The position numbers were made by a program, and so were the translations under genes. The notes beneath the pieces were generated by a model. That model was not told where the DNA came from. It worked only from the letters and a program-made list of their open reading frames with translations, and did no database searches. Positions 27,715 through 35,850 of a DNA stretch of 64,000 nt are shown here, piece after piece. Origin of the DNA: CAKZQX01 sp034437035 (GTDB lineage Bacteria > Chloroflexota > Chloroflexia > Chloroflexales > Chloroflexaceae); contig DAOTUI010000071.1 of NCBI GenBank assembly GCA_034437035.1, forward strand, positions 1 to 64,000, written 5' to 3'. The stretch's first letter is position 1. Every line of letters starts with the position of its first letter.

Positions 27715-28126
27715 CATTATTTCAGTGTTTATTGACACGAATGTATGGGTATACGCGTTCAATAAAACCCAAGACCCGGCAAAAACGGTGAAGGCAAAGT
27801 CACTTATTCGGTCAGAACCATCTATTTTTGTGAGTACGCAAGTTATGAGTGAACTGAGTGTAACACTCCTACGTAAATTTGCCGCAACTGAACCGACCAT
27901 ACGACGTTTGACACGTTCGATGTATCGAAAATATCGTGTTCTTGAATATACACAAGCAACATACTTCACTGCATCGTATGTGCGAGAAACCTATACGCTC
28001 TCATTCTGGGACAGCACGATTGTCGCAAGCGCCCTTGAAAGCGGAAGTGTAAAGCTCTATTCTGAAGATCTTCAAGATGGTCTGTCGATTAATAACCAGG
28101 TGACCGTTCAAAACCCCTTTCGCTAA
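27707..28126 (+). CDS. PIN-domain ribonuclease toxin (VapC-like)
   Basis: 139 aa. The four acidic PIN positions are visible: D10 (FIDTNVWVY), E49 (MSELSV), D102 (FWDSTIVASAL) and D121 (SEDLQDG). This predicts a magnesium-dependent endoribonuclease, usually acting on tRNA or rRNA. It overlaps its antitoxin by 8 bp. The pair is less GC-rich than its surroundings and lies between two direct repeats of about 50 bp, which suggests it arrived as a unit. Confidence 0.9.
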   Translation: MANIISVFIDTNVWVYAFNKTQDPAKTVKAKSLIRSEPSIFVSTQVMSELSVTLLRKFAATEPTIRRLTRSMYRKYRVLEYTQATYFTASYVRETYTLSFWDSTIVASALESGSVKLYSEDLQDGLSINNQVTVQNPFR

Positions 28127-28153
28127 AAGGACAGAAAAGATCAGGCTTCGTAG

Positions 28154-28262
28154 GCCGCCCAACACGCCTTGCACACGGACGCCGACGGCGCGGCCCTGAG
28201 CCGGGCGCTTTTTTTGCCCGCAAACCGCGGCGCTCTAGCGCCATTGGTGGCGGTCGTGCCGT
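28154..28262. repeat. Direct repeat right of the VapBC pair
   Basis: Second copy of the 27257 block; it carries an extra segment (GCCCGCAAACCGCGGCGCTCTAGCGCCAT, about 28217-28245) before TGGTGGCGGT. The insertion itself contains the palindrome GGCGCTCTAGCGCC. Confidence 0.75.
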
Positions 28263-28640
28263 CGTCTCGCCCAGCAATACTATTCTATAGACCAACGGGC
28301 GAGCGTGCGCAGTTTGCTGGTGTGGGTATCACGCAACCGCGGGCTCGATCTATCAAGCCCGCGTCCCCCCGCGCGGCCTCAAGATTGACGAAGACCTGGC
28401 GGGTCGGTGCGGCGATGTCGCCCGCACCGACGATGTTGCCATCAACGTCTACCTGATCAGAGTATACCACAACCACCCCGTCATCGCCTGTCCGTACAGG
28501 GAGCAAAACCATCTACGAATAGAACCACGAATATACAAACGCCAGAAAATCCGCACAATGCAATGAACCCTGCCCGCCGATGTACAATTTCCCGATTATA
28601 GCACGGCGTGCCACGCAAACCCCGCTGCAACCAGGACTGC
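28263..28640. other. Intergenic region
   Basis: No gene with confidence. A minus-strand frame (28285-28512; contains GDIAAPTRQVFVNLEAARGD) reads protein-like, but has no ribosome site or recognisable domain and is probably a remnant. Accessory decay is suggested on both sides. Confidence 0.35.
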
Positions 28641-28669
28641 TTGCATCTCCCGGATGCATGGGCTATAAT
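28641..28669 (+). promoter_or_regulatory. Sigma-70-type promoter of the ADP-ribose operon
   Basis: TTGCAT (28641-28646), 17-bp spacer, TATAAT (28664-28669). This is one of the best promoter matches in the window and lies 85 bp before the macro-domain gene. Confidence 0.75.
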
Positions 28670-28700
28670 TAAGGCAAACATACGTTCTTTTTCCAGGAAG

Positions 28701-28716
28701 AGGTGTAGTTACACCT
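28701..28716 (+). promoter_or_regulatory. 16-bp palindromic operator candidate
   Basis: AGGTGTA-GT-TACACCT, a perfect 7+7 inverted repeat about 30 bp after the -10 box, i.e. downstream of the expected start of transcription, where a repressor would block elongation or open-complex escape. The regulator is unknown and no regulator gene is adjacent. Confidence 0.6.
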
Positions 28717-28753
28717 TGATCTGCATCTAAACGCGAAAACGAAAGCGACACCA

Positions 28754-29223
28754 GTGCCTATCGAATACATCTCCGGCGACCTCTTTGTCAACCACTGCAA
28801 CGCGCAGGCATTCGCGCATGGCTGCAACTGCCAGGGCACAATGGGGCAGGCATTGCCGTTGGCTTCCGCCGGCGCTACCCGGCGATGTACGCAGAATACC
28901 GCCGCCGCTGCAAGGCGCAACCACGCGCGTTCAACCTGGGCAATCTGTTCCTCTGGCGGGACGAGCAGCAGCCCTGGGTGTTTAACCTGGGTACGCAGGA
29001 ACGAACCTGGCGGGGCCGCGCCAGTTATACAGCGATTGAACAGGCGCTGACGCAGATGCGTCGGCAGGGCGATGCGGAAGACATCCGGTCGATTGCCATT
29101 CCGCGCATTGGGGTAGGCTATGGCGGACTGTCCTGGCAGAAGGTGCGCGTTATCATTGAGCATGTCTTTACCGACTGGAACGGGACGCTGTATGTGTATG
29201 CGGAGTTCGTGCCGGAAGAGTAG
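28754..29223 (+). pseudogene. Macro-domain protein (ALC1/TARG1-like), one-base frameshift
   Basis: Would bind ADP-ribose or remove it from proteins or nucleic acids. Start is GTG 28754: PIEYISGDLFVNHCNAQAFA, then HGCNCQGTMG. The frame then breaks within ATGGGGCAGGC at about 28842; restoring one G gives GAGIAVGFRRRYPAMYAEYR and joins the second frame (28885-29223), which carries TAIEQALTQM, SIAIPRIGVGYGGLSW and EHVF. With that base the protein is about 156 aa and complete, including the MGAGIA and GxGxGGLxW loops of the ALC1-like macro class. It is thus either a fresh pseudogene or a homopolymer error. First gene of an operon with the next two. Confidence 0.8.
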
Positions 29224-29234
29224 AGGAACACCCG

Positions 29235-30115
29235 ATGGATCGTCTCCAACGTGCTTTCCACTCCCTCGAAGGGCTCTCGGTCGGGGATGCCCTCGGCGGC
29301 TTCTTTAAGTTCTCTCAGGGTACAGTTTCGCGGCGCATTACGGAACGCAGCGTGCCGCAGGGCATCCGGCACTGGACAGATGATACCCAGATGGCGCTCG
29401 CGCTTGTTGCGGTGCTGCAGGAGACGGGTGGTATTGATCAGGACCGGCTGGCGGTTAGCCTTGCCACACATTACGAACGCGCGCGGGGCTATGGCATGGC
29501 TTCCCGCGCGGTGCTCAAAGGCATTCGCGCAGATGGCGATTGGCGCACCCATGCAGCGCGGGTATTTCAGGGGCAGGGCTCCTACGGCAACGGCTGTGCC
29601 TCGCGGGTGCCACCCGTCGGCGCATACTTTGCCGATGACCTGGAGGCAGTGATCGCGCATGCCCGTCGCTGCGCCGAGGTGACCCACGCTCACCCGGAAG
29701 CCGGCGCGGGAGCGATTGCGGTGGCAGTGGCAACGGCCTGGGCATGGCGGCTCCGCGATACCAAACGGCCTTCACGCTCCACCTTTATTGATCTAGTGCT
29801 GCCGTCGGTTCCAACGAGCATGGTCCGCGAAAAGCTGCGGTCGGCACGCAACCTGCCCGACAGTACCGACGTGCCGACCGCAGTCGCCACGCTGGGCAAC
29901 GGCAGCCGCACAACCGTGCAGGACACAGTGCCGCTGGCGCTCTGGTGCGCGGGTGAGCAACTCGATAGCTATAGGCCATCTGGCCGGCACTGGCGGCGCA
30001 GGGCGATTGCGACACAACCTGCGCGATTGTCGGCGGCATTGTGGTGATACACACCGGGATTGAGGGTATTCCAGGGACGTGGCGGCAGGCGCGGGAGCCG
30101 CTACCGGAATATTAG
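29235..30115 (+). pseudogene. ADP-ribosylglycohydrolase (DraG family), late one-base frameshift
   Basis: Predicted to hydrolyse ADP-ribose from arginine or other acceptors. GLSVGDALGGFF, HWTDDTQMALAL (T48, D49, D50 of the metal site) and THAHPEAGAGAIAVA are clear. The frame continues to 30047 with junk, but one base missing near 29970 accounts for it: the next frame reads AIWPALAAQGDCDTTCAIVG and GIVVIHTGIEGIPGTWRQAR, supplying the missing DxDT metal site, and stops at 30115. The enzyme needs both parts, so as written it is broken. Gap to the macro gene is 11 bp. Together the pair would remove ADP-ribose marks of two chemistries. Confidence 0.82.
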
Positions 30116-30194
30116 AGAACATGGAACAAAGGAACAGAGCACCAGGCGCGCCTGACACATCTTCATCTATGATCATAACATCTGGAGGTAACGT

Positions 30195-30818
30195 ATGCCC
30201 TTTCTGGTCGCCAGTCGCCGCCTATCTTCCACAACGCTGCAGAAACGCTACGGTGAAGCGGTTACTATCGATGTCACCTCGCGCGGTCCCCAACCCTGGG
30301 TGCGCTTCAGTCCCTTCTATCCCCACGGCGGTATTCCGGTACCGCTCTCACCCGGTTACACCAGCATGAGTGTGGAAGGCATCTGGCAGGGACTCAAGGT
30401 CTTCGAGCAGGCCGATATTGATCTCAGCCGGTTCGCCATTACCACAATGAAGGGCATCAAGCGTACTGAGCGTGCCTATGGCAAGGTGCCGGGGCATCGC
30501 GCCGGAGTCGCGGGTGAGCATCTGCTGGACTATGCCGCAGCTCGCCGTGCCATCTATCTGCCCGCGTATCACCAGGTTTTGGAGCACTACCTCCAGGCCG
30601 AAGGAGCGGAACTGTGCCAACTGGGAGCGAAGCAGACCGTGGTTTTGCTGGACTATGAGACAAATGGCGATCTGAATAATCTGGTGCGACCACTCTCGCA
30701 CGCCGCTCTGGTCGTCTGTTACCTGGAGGGGAATGGTCGGAGTAGGCCAGAAATACCCACCCCCACATATTTAGCACCAGTCACGTACAAACTGCCGTTG
30801 CGCAGCGGTTTCGGGTGA
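30195..30818 (+). CDS. DUF6939-type protein, possibly NADAR-like
   Basis: 207 aa, soluble. FSPFYPHGGIPVPLSPGYTS, MSVEGIWQGLKVFE, ITTMKGIKRTERAYGKVPGH and LLDYETNGDLNNLVRPLSHA are the conserved blocks I associate with DUF6939. The order FYP...SVExxWQxxKxF resembles the NADAR fold (FYP...SxExxxQxxKF), whose members act on N-glycosidic ADP-ribose bonds; that link is my inference. GGAGG precedes ATG 30195. It follows the glycohydrolase gene by 79 bp in the same direction, strengthening an ADP-ribose role. The last 48 bp overlap the convergent phosphatase gene, and residues after about 185 look non-conserved. Confidence 0.65.
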   Translation: MPFLVASRRLSSTTLQKRYGEAVTIDVTSRGPQPWVRFSPFYPHGGIPVPLSPGYTSMSVEGIWQGLKVFEQADIDLSRFAITTMKGIKRTERAYGKVPGHRAGVAGEHLLDYAAARRAIYLPAYHQVLEHYLQAEGAELCQLGAKQTVVLLDYETNGDLNNLVRPLSHAALVVCYLEGNGRSRPEIPTPTYLAPVTYKLPLRSGFG

Positions 30819-31277
30819 CTCAAACTCACCATCGGGCAGTCCCCGCCGCAACCGCGCAATCTCGCGCAGGGCCGCTGCGCCGGGCATGCCGGAGTGAACC
30901 AGATAACAGCCAACCACCGTTCCCGTGCGTCCGATGCCCGCAAGACAGTGGACATAGACGACACGCCGTGACGCCAGCGCGGTGTCGATGTAGGCGAGGA
31001 TCTGCTGCATCTGCGTCACCGGGGGTGTCTGGCAATCCGGGATAGGCATGTGCCGGTAGTCAATCGTCTGCCCCCGTGCGTTTGCTTCCTGCTGTGCCAG
31101 ATCGACATAGGGATGCCACTCCCCCGCTTCGGTCAGATCGATAAACCGGGAAACACCCACGTCCAGCAACCGGCGCATGTTCTCAAGGGCGTATGCCGGG
31201 TTGCTTGAGCCGGGATGTTCACCCGCGACCAGGCCGGGGCGTACTATGTAGCAACGGGGTTGAAATAGATGTTGCAT
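30771..31277 (-). CDS. Dual-specificity-type protein phosphatase 1
   Basis: 168 aa cysteine phosphatase. The P-loop HCxxGxxR(T) is complete: H110, C111, G114, R117 in YVHCLAGIGRTGTVVGC. The general-acid region is PIPDCQTPPV (D81). An opening LVAGEHPGSSNP is shared with the broken copy at 41.4 kb (LLAGEHPGAADE), as is FIDLTEAGEW, so the two are paralogues. AGGAGG lies seven bases before the ATG on the coding strand. Substrates may be phosphoproteins, or RNA/nucleotide phosphates as for some PTP-like enzymes; the RNA-repair surroundings make the latter worth testing. Confidence 0.88.
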   Translation of the reverse strand: MQHLFQPRCYIVRPGLVAGEHPGSSNPAYALENMRRLLDVGVSRFIDLTEAGEWHPYVDLAQQEANARGQTIDYRHMPIPDCQTPPVTQMQQILAYIDTALASRRVVYVHCLAGIGRTGTVVGCYLVHSGMPGAAALREIARLRRGLPDGEFESPETAAQRQFVRDWC

Positions 31278-31337
31278 TAGATTTCCTCCTGCACTTATTG
31301 TAGCATCTCACCGAGATACCGATCGGTTATAATGTGA

Positions 31338-31554
31338 CAGGAGTTACGCGGTGTGGACTGTTCCGGCCGCGTGCCAGACCCGGAAGCTGGTTTCGCCTGC
31401 GACAGCATGGTATGTGATCGATCTTTTTTACCCTGCCGGCGGCGACATCCCCCGCAAAACACGGGATTGCCTGATACAGGGCAGCAGTGGCCGTTTCGCG
31501 GTTTTCGCTCATGTCGTGTTTTTCGTGGTCCAAACGCTCACCGCGTAACTCCTA
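31338..31554. repeat. Palindromic MITE-like element, divergent copy (217 bp)
   Basis: Ends CAGGAGTTACGCGGT (31338-31352) and ACCGCGTAACTCCTA (31540-31554) are inverted repeats with one mismatch, flanked by TAATGTGA and TAATGTCA. The conserved TTTCGCCTGCGACAGCATGG and CCCTGCCGGCGGCGA blocks are present, but the central hairpin is lost (only GATCGATCTTTTTTA remains) and an extra segment follows. Confidence 0.8.
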
Positions 31555-31666
31555 TAATGTCACACGACGTTTGCAGTAGGTACACCAACAGCCCGTTTGA
31601 CGGGACAAGGGCCGCGTTGCCTGCGGTCAACCTGGGATCACGTAACGTGGGGCAAGAGATTGTTCT

Positions 31667-32152
31667 ATGGAATGTTCATGGATTGAGCCAGGCGTACTGG
31701 CGGCAAGTAGCACCCCGGCCAGTGCTGAGGATATATATGCGTTACACGCGCAGGGCATTCGGGCGATCCTCTCCCTGCCAAATCAACCGTTAACGCGCTA
31801 TCGGACGATCAGTTCTGAGCTATTCGCCGAACTGGATATGACCTACTTCCACATCCCGGTGGTTGACCAGCATCCGCCAACCCTGGGGCAGGCCCAGCAA
31901 ATAGTGCAAATTCTTACGAACATGCAGGCCCAACAGCGCCCCGTTTTGGTCCACTGTCAGGCGGGCGTGGGCCGCACCGGCACGGTGCTGCACCTCTACT
32001 ACCTGGCGCAGGGCATGTCCCTGTCGCAGGCACGCGCGCAGATCCGGGAACGGCGGGTACAGTGTATCCTGCTTTCCGCCGGCCAGACGGCATTCCTGGA
32101 GGCGTTTGCCCGGCAGATCGACGCTCATGGTACATCTCCCCCAAAAGTATGA
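31667..32152 (+). CDS. Dual-specificity-type protein phosphatase 2
   Basis: 161 aa, complete P-loop LVHCQAGVGRTGTV (C97, R103) and general-acid region PVVDQHPPT (D67). It belongs to the same broad DSP/PTP group as the 30.8-kb gene, but the N-terminal half differs (AEDIYALHAQGIRAILSLPN), so it is a separate subfamily. The 5' context GTTCTATGGAATGTTC gives no strong ribosome site. The stop is followed 11 bp later by the promoter of the 1066-aa gene. Confidence 0.85.
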   Translation: MECSWIEPGVLAASSTPASAEDIYALHAQGIRAILSLPNQPLTRYRTISSELFAELDMTYFHIPVVDQHPPTLGQAQQIVQILTNMQAQQRPVLVHCQAGVGRTGTVLHLYYLAQGMSLSQARAQIRERRVQCILLSAGQTAFLEAFARQIDAHGTSPPKV

Positions 32153-32163
32153 ACCTATACCCC

Positions 32164-32193
32164 TTGACACCCCGCGCTCCGGCATGCTATGCT
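32164..32193 (+). promoter_or_regulatory. Sigma-70-type promoter upstream of the leader ORF
   Basis: TTGACA (32164-32169), 18-bp spacer, TATGCT (32188-32193). It precedes the leader ORF at 32247 and the large gene at 32522. Confidence 0.65.
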
Positions 32194-32246
32194 CACAACA
32201 ACCACTATTTTTCTACCGCTGTATGCTCTGGAAGGAGGGACGCGCG

Positions 32247-32339
32247 ATGCTTGTGCTAACTACCCACAATACGCATTACCGTAGCGCTGCTGCGTTTGCA
32301 GGCAGTTGCGTACCCACTTTCCTGCACCACTACGCCTGA
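32247..32339 (+). CDS. Short leader ORF (30 aa)
   Basis: GGAAGGAGGGACGCGCG immediately before ATG 32247 is among the strongest ribosome sites in the window, yet the frame encodes only MLVLTTHNTHYRSAAAFAGS plus ten residues (CVPTFLHHYA). Such a strong site on a tiny frame between a promoter and a large gene suggests a translated leader acting in attenuation or as a spacer, rather than a stand-alone protein. It is too short for family recognition. Confidence 0.5.
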   Translation: MLVLTTHNTHYRSAAAFAGSCVPTFLHHYA

Positions 32340-32521
32340 AGTTTCATCCCTCGGCTCAATCGCAGATGGTGGGCACAACTGCCCTCAGACCACCGAACGC
32401 AGTCGGCTGAGTGCCGGCAGGTTCCCTGACGCACTGCGCACTGGTCTGTTTCGCTGTCTCCTGTCGGGTGTATCCCCGCGTACGCCCAGATTGATGCTGC
32501 ACTCTTTTGGGGTGAATCTTC
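32340..32521. other. Untranslated leader between the 30-aa ORF and the 1066-aa gene
   Basis: 182 bp without a gene. GGGTGTATCCCCGCGTACGCCC and nearby GC-rich segments could fold, but I cannot identify a known riboswitch class. The large gene's ATG has only a weak GGGGTG site. Confidence 0.35.
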
Positions 32522-35500
32522 ATGGACATTTTTGCTAATACCGATGCACGCGTCACGACACACCCACATCGGCCTATGCGTCAGGTGTGGGCCGTCCGCT
32601 CTATGATCCGCGAAATTGCCTGGCTGGAGGGAGTGGTGCGCTGGCAGGCGGGGCGGGTGGTCTGGCTGCATCCGCAGCGCGGGACATTTGCGCCCACACC
32701 GGCGGACCTGGCACGCGCCCGGCGGCGGCTAGAGCAGATTGAACGGCGGGCCGAAGTTGCCCGCCTGGTAGTGGGTGATCTGCCGGCCTGGCTGGAGCAG
32801 CAGCATGCGCACCTGGCTGCGGCAACCCTGCCGGCCCCGTTGGTCGCGCCCGATCTGCCCGGGTTGGTGGCACAGGTGCCCGACAACGACCCGACGCTGA
32901 TCCGGCGGCTGGCCGACCTGCTGCCGGCCGAGGCGCTCTGCAGCAACCCACTCCCGGCGTCACCCGCCCACACACTGCGGGCCTGCGGCCGCGCGGCCTA
33001 TAGCGTGCTGCAGCAGATGAGCCGCAACACCTGGCTGCCCCAGACAGCGCGGGCCCTGGCAGCGCTGACCCTGGGCGCGGTCTACCATACCGGGCAACTG
33101 CCGGATCACGCCGATGCGGATGCGAATGCGCAGGCGCATCCCTGGCTACGGCGCTGCTTCGCCTGGGGCCGGCAGCATGGCCTGCCGGATAATCCCTGGC
33201 TCCTGGTGCGGTTTCTGGCAGCAGCCGACGGCGCAGAACTGGCACAACAGTATGCGCAGGCATTGCAGCAGACCCGGCGCTTCCGGCCCACGCATGAGCT
33301 GCTCTACAAACTGGTCACGGATGGCGTGGCCCCCGCACAGATCATCGCCCTGCTGGAGGCACTTGCCGCCGCTGCACCACTGGGCCGGCGCATCCTGGTG
33401 GACAAACCCTGGCAAACCTACAAAGACCCTCAGCAGAAGGGCAAAAAGGCCGGGGTATTGCGTCCGGTAGATTTTTCGCCGAACGCGCGGCGGCAGGCTG
33501 TTGCTCACCTGCGCGATATTCTGCATGGCTATGTCGCAGCAACGGCTGACCCGGAGGTAATCTATCTGACCCGGGACTTTGGGCTGGCGCTGCTCAAGCT
33601 GATCCCATTCTGCCCGGCGCTGGTGGAGACACTGCGACTGACCCTGCGCCAGGGGTTGGAGTTGCCGCCGCACCTGCAGCAGCCCTACCTGGCCTTGCTG
33701 GTCGCGCAGCACCGCCGGCTCTGGGATGTTAGCACACTGCCTGAGCCCTGCCTGGCCGAGAAGATCGCCGGCTGGCTGAATACCCGCCGCGAGTCCATGG
33801 TGAGACCGATCTGGCTTGTGCTGCGCGCGACCGGCGATATCACTATTGTCCACACAGCGCAGGAACTGGGCATTATCAACCCGCTTGCATACCAGCGATT
33901 GCCACCGGACTACTACCCGGTCGTGTTTGAAATTGTGCGCAGCCTGGGGATCACGGAACGCCAGGATCTGATCACCCTCTGCCGCATCCTGAAGCGGTTT
34001 GCCACAGCCGGGGAGGCCCGCGCTGTGCTGCGTCCCCTGGTGACAGCAATTCAGCATGCGCCTGAAGCATTTCAGGCATCGCTGCTGATAAATGTTTTGA
34101 GCGAGGCCAGGAATAACGGTAACAATCTGCCGGACACCCTGCGGCAGTTGACGCCGTACGTGGCGCAGTTGACGCGTTGTTCCTCCATTCGCGCATCGCT
34201 CTACGCAACCTGGAAGCCGTGCGTGCCGGGTCTGCCGGCACTGAATCAGGCCCAGCCGGAGCATGGCATGGCCTGGTTTGCACAGATGCTGGCCTGTCTG
34301 CATGCGCTGCCGGAGGATCGGCTGACAGATCATGCGACCTGGGACGCCGCCCGACTGGGGCTGCGGCTGGGCGTGATCCTGGCAGACGACATGCAGCAGT
34401 TTACGACACTGTTCCGTGCCGCGTTGCGCCACAGTTTTCAGCAGTCGCAGGCCGAACTGCTGACCGGCGTCAACCTGTTGGAACGCTTCCCGGGGCTGCA
34501 TCCGCCGCTGCGCCGGCTCTTTCCGCAGCAGCCGCAGCGTTGCGCCGATCTGTTGGCGCGGCTGGGGCCGGCATCGCGTCTGGGAGTGCGGGCACTTGCC
34601 CCGCTGCGCGACCTGGAGTCCGACCCGGCGGCGTTTCTGGCGCAGCATGCGCTGCCCGCCGACTGGCAACTCCTCCTGGACGAGGCACCCGAGCTGCTGT
34701 TGCAGGCGGGCACCTACCTGGAGGCGCGGCATCTGAGCGGCGCACTGCCGGATCTGCCTGGCGGCGTGCGCAAGGCGCTGACGCAGCCGCGCAACCTGCT
34801 GCGGGAGGCGCAACATCTGGAGCGACTGGTGGCCCGGCAGCCGGAGCGCAACGATCTGGCGGCCCGGCTGACCAGCCTGCGCGAGCGGTTGGCCGATGAG
34901 CGGCACCTCCGGGAGCAGGCCCGTCAGGAGGTCCGCGTACGCCTGCGCCAGGTGACGGCAGAGGCGCAACTGACCGCCGCCGAGCAGCAACTGCTGGTCT
35001 GCTTCCGCGAACGGCTAGAGGAGGTGATTGGGCGGCGCGTCCCCGCTGACATCCCGCTGGACGACAATCTGCTGAATGCCCTCCTGCTCTCGGTCGGTAT
35101 CCGCGCGAACCGGCGGCTGCTGCGCGAGTTGCTGCGGGCGCATGTGCGGGGCGAGCATGCCTGGCGCGAACGGCATCCGGCCAATGCCGCCTTCCTGGAC
35201 AAACTGGCGGCGCAGGGGGTGGATGTCGGCACCTGGCTGAGTGATTTCCCGCAGAGCTACCGCTGCCCGAGCGCAACGAGTGGGCGGGTCCGGCTGGCGC
35301 TGGAGCGTGACCCGCTGCATATCTTGCAGATGGGCAACTACTTCAACACCTGCCTGAGCACTGGCGGCTATAATGCCTTTTCCACGGTTGCCAACGCCTG
35401 TGATCTGAACAAGCGCGTGCTCTATGCGCGCGACACCACCGGGCGCGTGGTGGGGCGCAAGCTGATCGCCATCACTGAGGCGGGCGAATTGGTACAGTTC

Positions 35501-35722
35501 CACGGCTACAGCGCGCTGAGTGAGCAACCGGGCAACGAGCACCTGCGCGCGATTATGCGGCAGTATGTCGTGCAGTTTGCCGCGCAGTGCGGGCTGCGCC
35601 TGGGGGAGGAAGGCACGGTGCCGCTGCTCTGCGCCCAGGACTGGTACAACGATGGAACCGTATCCTGGAACGAGGATGCGGAAATCCCCGTCGAACCAGG
35701 AGCACAGTCCGCCCAGCAATAA
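32522..35722 (+). CDS. Large protein of unknown function (1066 aa)
   Basis: I do not recognise a named family. The first 950 residues are almost all alpha-helical and rich in Leu, Ala and Arg, consistent with a long helical-repeat scaffold; about 800-870 look coiled-coil (ERLADERHLREQARQEVRVR). The C-terminal 140 residues change character to a compact domain: LHILQMGNYFNTCLSTGGYN, VANACDLNKRVLYARDTTGR, VVGRKLIAITEAGELVQFHG. Its NTCL...VLYA...GR order loosely recalls PcfJ-like domains, which I do not claim. No signal or membrane segment. A promoter and leader ORF lie upstream. The 5' half is uncertain as to start; ATG 32522 is used. Confidence 0.7.
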   Translation: MDIFANTDARVTTHPHRPMRQVWAVRSMIREIAWLEGVVRWQAGRVVWLHPQRGTFAPTPADLARARRRLEQIERRAEVARLVVGDLPAWLEQQHAHLAAATLPAPLVAPDLPGLVAQVPDNDPTLIRRLADLLPAEALCSNPLPASPAHTLRACGRAAYSVLQQMSRNTWLPQTARALAALTLGAVYHTGQLPDHADADANAQAHPWLRRCFAWGRQHGLPDNPWLLVRFLAAADGAELAQQYAQALQQTRRFRPTHELLYKLVTDGVAPAQIIALLEALAAAAPLGRRILVDKPWQTYKDPQQKGKKAGVLRPVDFSPNARRQAVAHLRDILHGYVAATADPEVIYLTRDFGLALLKLIPFCPALVETLRLTLRQGLELPPHLQQPYLALLVAQHRRLWDVSTLPEPCLAEKIAGWLNTRRESMVRPIWLVLRATGDITIVHTAQELGIINPLAYQRLPPDYYPVVFEIVRSLGITERQDLITLCRILKRFATAGEARAVLRPLVTAIQHAPEAFQASLLINVLSEARNNGNNLPDTLRQLTPYVAQLTRCSSIRASLYATWKPCVPGLPALNQAQPEHGMAWFAQMLACLHALPEDRLTDHATWDAARLGLRLGVILADDMQQFTTLFRAALRHSFQQSQAELLTGVNLLERFPGLHPPLRRLFPQQPQRCADLLARLGPASRLGVRALAPLRDLESDPAAFLAQHALPADWQLLLDEAPELLLQAGTYLEARHLSGALPDLPGGVRKALTQPRNLLREAQHLERLVARQPERNDLAARLTSLRERLADERHLREQARQEVRVRLRQVTAEAQLTAAEQQLLVCFRERLEEVIGRRVPADIPLDDNLLNALLLSVGIRANRRLLRELLRAHVRGEHAWRERHPANAAFLDKLAAQGVDVGTWLSDFPQSYRCPSATSGRVRLALERDPLHILQMGNYFNTCLSTGGYNAFSTVANACDLNKRVLYARDTTGRVVGRKLIAITEAGELVQFHGYSALSEQPGNEHLRAIMRQYVVQFAAQCGLRLGEEGTVPLLCAQDWYNDGTVSWNEDAEIPVEPGAQSAQQ

Positions 35723-35734
35723 GGGCTTCCGTAG

Positions 35735-35754
35735 GGACGCGCAGAAGCGCGTCC
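35735..35754. terminator. Hairpin after the 1066-aa gene
   Basis: GGACGCGC-AGAA-GCGCGTCC, a perfect 8-bp stem with a GAAA-like tetraloop, 13 bp after the stop. No T-tract, so it may be a stabilising hairpin; a related GACGTACAGAAGCGTGTCC is at about 12840. Confidence 0.5.
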
Positions 35755-35850
35755 GCCTAGCCGGTGAAGATGATACAATACAGACAGGTGTGCCGGCATT
35801 CCGCGGCCGGCTGAGGGTCCAGAACCGGGGCATGCTAGAAGGAGAACCGT

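Noticed and set aside
28285..28512. Possible small gene on the minus strand
   Set aside because: Reads moderately protein-like (GDIAAPTRQVFVNLEAARGD) but has no ribosome site, domain or partner; kept only as part of an intergenic note.
33146..34990. 614-aa minus-strand frame inside the 1066-aa gene
   Set aside because: Its residues are dominated by Gln/Arg/Gly from antisense of Leu/Ala-rich codons; no motif, no start context. Forward frame has a promoter and natural composition.
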